8,265 bases of DNA. Origin: Fidelibacterota bacterium (GTDB lineage: Bacteria > Fidelibacterota > UBA2242). The position numbers and the translations under genes are program-made. Shown piece by piece: positions 6,595-8,265 of this stretch; position 1 is the stretch's first letter; each line of letters starts with the position of its first letter. The notes under the pieces were generated by a model that made no database searches, was not told the origin of the DNA, and saw nothing but the letters and a program-made list of their open reading frames with translations. The DNA is taken from the NCBI GenBank assembly GCA_003527965.1, contig DPVY01000128.1:1-8265 (forward strand), in the 5' to 3' direction.

Positions 6595-6855
6595 TCAATT
6601 TGCTGGATTGCTACCGGAATTATTTTTCTTTTTATAAAGAATGGCGATGGGGATAATAATTAAATATCCGATTAAGAGCACAATAGGGGCGAGAGACAGG
6701 GACTGAAAGGAATAAGTATCGCCGGTTGCCATTATATAATAACCGATGATAATTGTTAGAATTCCGATACCGAATATGATGAAATTTGCGTTTTTCAAGG
6801 TTAAATGTTCAATAAATGCAGGGGCTTTTGATGATTTCTTTTTTAATTTTGCCAT
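6595..6855 (-). CDS. Small two-helix membrane protein, DUF3098-like
   Basis: This is the only supported - strand gene: 86 residues starting MAKLKKK. A lysine-rich N-terminus is followed by two transmembrane helices (about 24-42 and 53-74), joined by a short loop with MATGDTYSF, and a polar KKKNN tail. The helices contain the phrases KNANFIIFGIGI, GYYIMATGD and LAPIVLLIGY. The pattern (Asn before helix 1, G-y-x-x-M-x-x-G-D, then aPi-l-GY) resembles DUF3098, a family of no known function that I associate with the Bacteroidota and relatives. This is a resemblance from memory. Charge distribution predicts both ends in the cytoplasm. GGAG lies 4 bases before the ATG, read on the - strand. It is transcribed away from amrS and towards the shared terminator. 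Confidence 0.8.
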   Translation of the reverse strand: MAKLKKKSSKAPAFIEHLTLKNANFIIFGIGILTIIIGYYIMATGDTYSFQSLSLAPIVLLIGYLIIIPIAILYKKKNNSGSNPAN

Positions 6856-6996
6856 GACTCTCCATATTCATAATGTTAACGACCGGCGTAAATATAACAA
6901 ATATGATTGATACTAAAAAATATAATAATTGTTTCCAATTTGCGGATAATTTAAAAGGTTAAAATACTCCAATGCCTGTGATACTGAAATCCTGTA

Positions 6997-7025
6997 TTGA
7001 CTTCTGAGTCGGGATTGATTAGTTT
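6997..7025 (+). promoter_or_regulatory. Candidate sigma-70-type promoter for amrS
   Basis: TTGACT (6997-7002, 5 of 6 to the -35 consensus) is separated by 17 bases from TAGTTT (7020-7025, 3 of 6 to the -10 consensus). Transcription from it would start near 7032 and give a leader of about 22 bases containing the AAGGA ribosome binding site. The -10 is weak, and if the organism is FCB-like its sigma consensus may differ, so this is only a candidate. Confidence 0.35.
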
Positions 7026-7041
7026 AACTTAGTGAAGATAA

Positions 7042-7046
7042 AAGGA
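7042..7046 (+). promoter_or_regulatory. Ribosome binding site fixing the GTG start of amrS
   Basis: AAGGA lies 7 bases before GTG 7054, the optimal distance. This decides a GTG start, since the encoded N-terminus (MKIANWWHEK) then fits the length expected before the first Cys cluster of AmrS. Confidence 0.75.
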
Positions 7047-7053
7047 TAATGAA

Positions 7054-8055
7054 GTGAAGATTGCAAACTGGTGGCACGAAAAAGATGGCAAAATTGAATG
7101 TCTCCTCTGCCCGCGTAATTGTGTAATTGATGACCGGCAATCCGGTTTTTGTAATGTTCGGAGGAATGAAAATCAAACATTGTATACGACAGTCTATGGG
7201 CAGCCGGTTGCGACTCACATGGATCCGATTGAAAAAAAACCGCTCTATCATTTTTATCCGGGAACACAGATCTATTCGGTAGGTACCGTTGGGTGCAATC
7301 TGGCTTGTGAATTCTGTCAAAACTGGGATATCTCGCGAGCCAGCCCGGAAAGTTACTTTTCAAAATCAATTCCGCCGGAAAAAATTATTCAGGCAGCTCG
7401 ACAATCTGATAGTATCGGAATTGCTTTTACCTATAACGAACCGACTATATTTGGAGAATATGTCTTAGATATCGCATTACTGGCTCATGGCGCCAATTTA
7501 AAAACAGTTATGGTAACTAACGGCTATATTAGCCCACAGGCAATAAATGACATCTATCCTCATATAGATGCCGCCAATATCGATCTGAAATCATTCTCCG
7601 GCGAATTTTATCAACGCTATTGTAAAGCCGAACTTCGTCCGGTATTAGAATCTATTGAAATGATAAAATCGATAGGAACATTTGTAGAAATAACTACCCT
7701 GATTATTCCGGGGTTAAATGACGGCGATGATGAGATTGATCAATTGACCATCTGGATTGTCGATCATCTGGGAATCGACACACCGCTTCATTTTTCGGCA
7801 TTTCATCCTGATTATAAAATGAAGTATATAAGCCGAACTCCTAAATCTACGTTAGATAAGGCGAAGAAAATTGCCCTGGGAAACGGACTTCGTTATGTAT
7901 ATTTGGGAAACGTACTAAGTGATAAAGATGATAACACCTATTGTTACTCCTGTGGTCGTTTACTGATTGAGCGGCAGTATTTTACGGTAGTCAGCAGCAA
8001 TCTCAGGGGTAATGTTTGTAGTTGTGGTGCTAAAATAGCTATTGTACAATCGTAA
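7054..8055 (+). CDS. amrS: AmmeMemoRadiSam system radical SAM enzyme AmrS
   Basis: This 333-residue radical SAM protein has the typical AmrS length and layout, often mislabelled as pyruvate formate-lyase activating enzyme. The N-terminal part carries a Cys cluster (C16, C19, C23, C33) in the family phrase CLLCPRNC...GFCNVR. CNLACEFC (81-88) is the CxxxCxxC motif that binds the SAM-cleaving 4Fe-4S cluster. FTYNEPT (125-131), VTNGY and NIDLKSF are the usual barrel motifs, and ITTLIIPGLND (213-223) and SAFHPDYKM (248-256) are typical of this subfamily. Four more Cys (C297, C300, C322, C324) form a C-terminal metal-binding candidate. AmrS is named for its association with AMMECR1 and Memo proteins; its substrate is not known to me. 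Neither partner is in the window. The gene starts at GTG and is preceded by its own intergenic region, so it probably begins a new transcript. Confidence 0.93.
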   Translation: MKIANWWHEKDGKIECLLCPRNCVIDDRQSGFCNVRRNENQTLYTTVYGQPVATHMDPIEKKPLYHFYPGTQIYSVGTVGCNLACEFCQNWDISRASPESYFSKSIPPEKIIQAARQSDSIGIAFTYNEPTIFGEYVLDIALLAHGANLKTVMVTNGYISPQAINDIYPHIDAANIDLKSFSGEFYQRYCKAELRPVLESIEMIKSIGTFVEITTLIIPGLNDGDDEIDQLTIWIVDHLGIDTPLHFSAFHPDYKMKYISRTPKSTLDKAKKIALGNGLRYVYLGNVLSDKDDNTYCYSCGRLLIERQYFTVVSSNLRGNVCSCGAKIAIVQS

Positions 8056-8080
8056 CTTATTGTAGAAATTAGCAAGGTAA

Positions 8081-8110
8081 GGTAAAAGAGGCTTGATTCG
8101 AGGTAAAAGA
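8081..8110 (+). repeat. Short direct repeat GGTAAAAGA in the leader of the last gene
   Basis: GGTAAAAGA occurs at 8081-8089 and 8102-8110, 21 bases apart, between amrS and the partial last gene. The second copy holds the ribosome binding site (GAGGT at 8100-8104). The repeat may be chance in purine-rich sequence. Confidence 0.4.
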
Positions 8111-8265
8111 ATGCTGACAAGGTTAAGTATAGAAGTTGATCGGGAAGAGTTATTTGAGTTTAGGGAAGTTTTAAAGAAATTAACATCCGATAAATCCAGC
8201 GTTGAGATAAGATTAAATTCCAGTATAAGAGGCATTTGTCGTTTGATTCTAAAAGATATTGATAA
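8111..8265 (+). CDS. Unrecognised protein, 3'-truncated by window edge
   Basis: A + strand frame opens at ATG 8111 and runs to the window end without a stop (51 complete codons), so it is partial. GAGGT (8100-8104) lies 6 bases before the ATG, which supports this start; the frame is closed upstream by TAA at 8078-8080. The visible N-terminus begins MLTRLSIEVDREELFEF and continues with a charged helix (REVLKKLTSDKS), a strand (VEIRLN) and another strand (GICRLILKDID). The strand-helix-strand-strand order and spacing recall the small C-terminal domain of DnaE-type polymerase subunits, but this is a loose resemblance. It does not begin like Memo or AMMECR1. The 55-base gap after amrS allows co-transcription. 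No function is assigned. Confidence 0.6.
   Translation, partial: MLTRLSIEVDREELFEFREVLKKLTSDKSSVEIRLNSSIRGICRLILKDID

Larger units (their letters stand above)
6856..7053. other. Divergent AT-rich intergenic region
   Basis: These 198 bases separate two divergent genes and should hold both promoters. The centre (about 6885-6965) is very AT-rich with several weak -10-like strings on each strand, none with a convincing -35 at the right distance. The amrS side holds the best promoter candidate and a small dyad, listed separately. No ORF, RNA gene or terminator is visible. Confidence 0.7.

Noticed and set aside
6907..6926. TTGATA and TATAAT in the divergent region as a promoter
   Set aside because: The spacer is only 8 bases, far below the 16-18 needed.
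7024..7369. Two - strand frames opposite the start of amrS
   Set aside because: They are antisense to clear radical SAM motifs and encode no recognisable protein.
7054..8055. Pyruvate formate-lyase activating enzyme (PflA)
   Set aside because: The CLLCPRNC...GFCNVR N-terminus, length of 333 residues and C-terminal Cys pairs fit AmrS; PflA is shorter and no formate-lyase gene is near.
7960..8235. - strand frame over the end of amrS and the last gene
   Set aside because: Low-complexity Ser/Asn/Leu product, antisense to the C-terminal Cys cluster of AmrS; a shadow frame.
1..8265. CRISPR array, tRNA, rRNA, insertion sequence or prophage
   Set aside because: No spaced repeats, RNA gene motifs, transposase or integrase motifs were seen on either strand.

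Overview
The window looks like ordinary bacterial chromosome. It is moderately AT-rich by eye, densely packed and almost entirely on the + strand. A pilus or secretion type inner-membrane platform suggests a double-membrane (Gram-negative type) bacterium. The small two-helix membrane protein resembles DUF3098, which I associate with the Bacteroidota/FCB group, and AmrS and FmdB fit an FCB-related, Marinimicrobia-like or Calditrichota-like lineage. This taxonomic guess is weak and is inference only.

Layout. The 3' three quarters of dnaJ (1-854) comes first. After a 56-base AT-rich gap, a tightly packed run of eight + strand genes follows (911-6518). The first four look like a membrane machine: a membrane-anchored ComEA-like helix-hairpin-helix protein, an unrecognised single-pass membrane protein with a pseudopilin-like stretch, a divergent PilM/GspL-type actin-like protein, and a PilN-like protein that appears to carry a PilO-like domain at its C-terminus. 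The last four are housekeeping genes: rsmD, coaD, pta and an fmdB-family zinc-ribbon gene. Junctions are 8 bases of overlap, a 25-base gap, a 1-base overlap, a 1-base gap, 0, a 4-base overlap and a 15-base gap, so the whole run is probably one operon. It closes with a strong hairpin-plus-T-run terminator at 6535-6571, whose A-tract on the other flank lets it serve the opposite strand too.

A small membrane-protein gene on the - strand (6595-6855) converges on that terminator. A 198-base divergent intergenic region (6856-7053) then separates it from amrS (7054-8055), the radical SAM member of the AmmeMemoRadiSam system. The window ends inside a + strand reading frame with a good ribosome binding site (8111 to the edge) that I do not recognise.

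How the genes fit together. PilM, PilN and PilO form the cytoplasmic-to-periplasmic platform of type IV pili and related machines, and ComEA is the periplasmic DNA receptor of natural transformation. Their adjacency suggests a DNA-uptake or pilus/secretion platform in which PilN and PilO are merged. The ATPase, polytopic membrane protein, secretin and pilins such a machine would need are not in the window. The coupled rsmD-coaD-pta-fmdB genes look like co-transcribed housekeeping functions (ribosome modification, CoA synthesis, acetyl-CoA/acetyl-phosphate exchange). No rRNA, tRNA, CRISPR array, insertion sequence or phage feature was seen.
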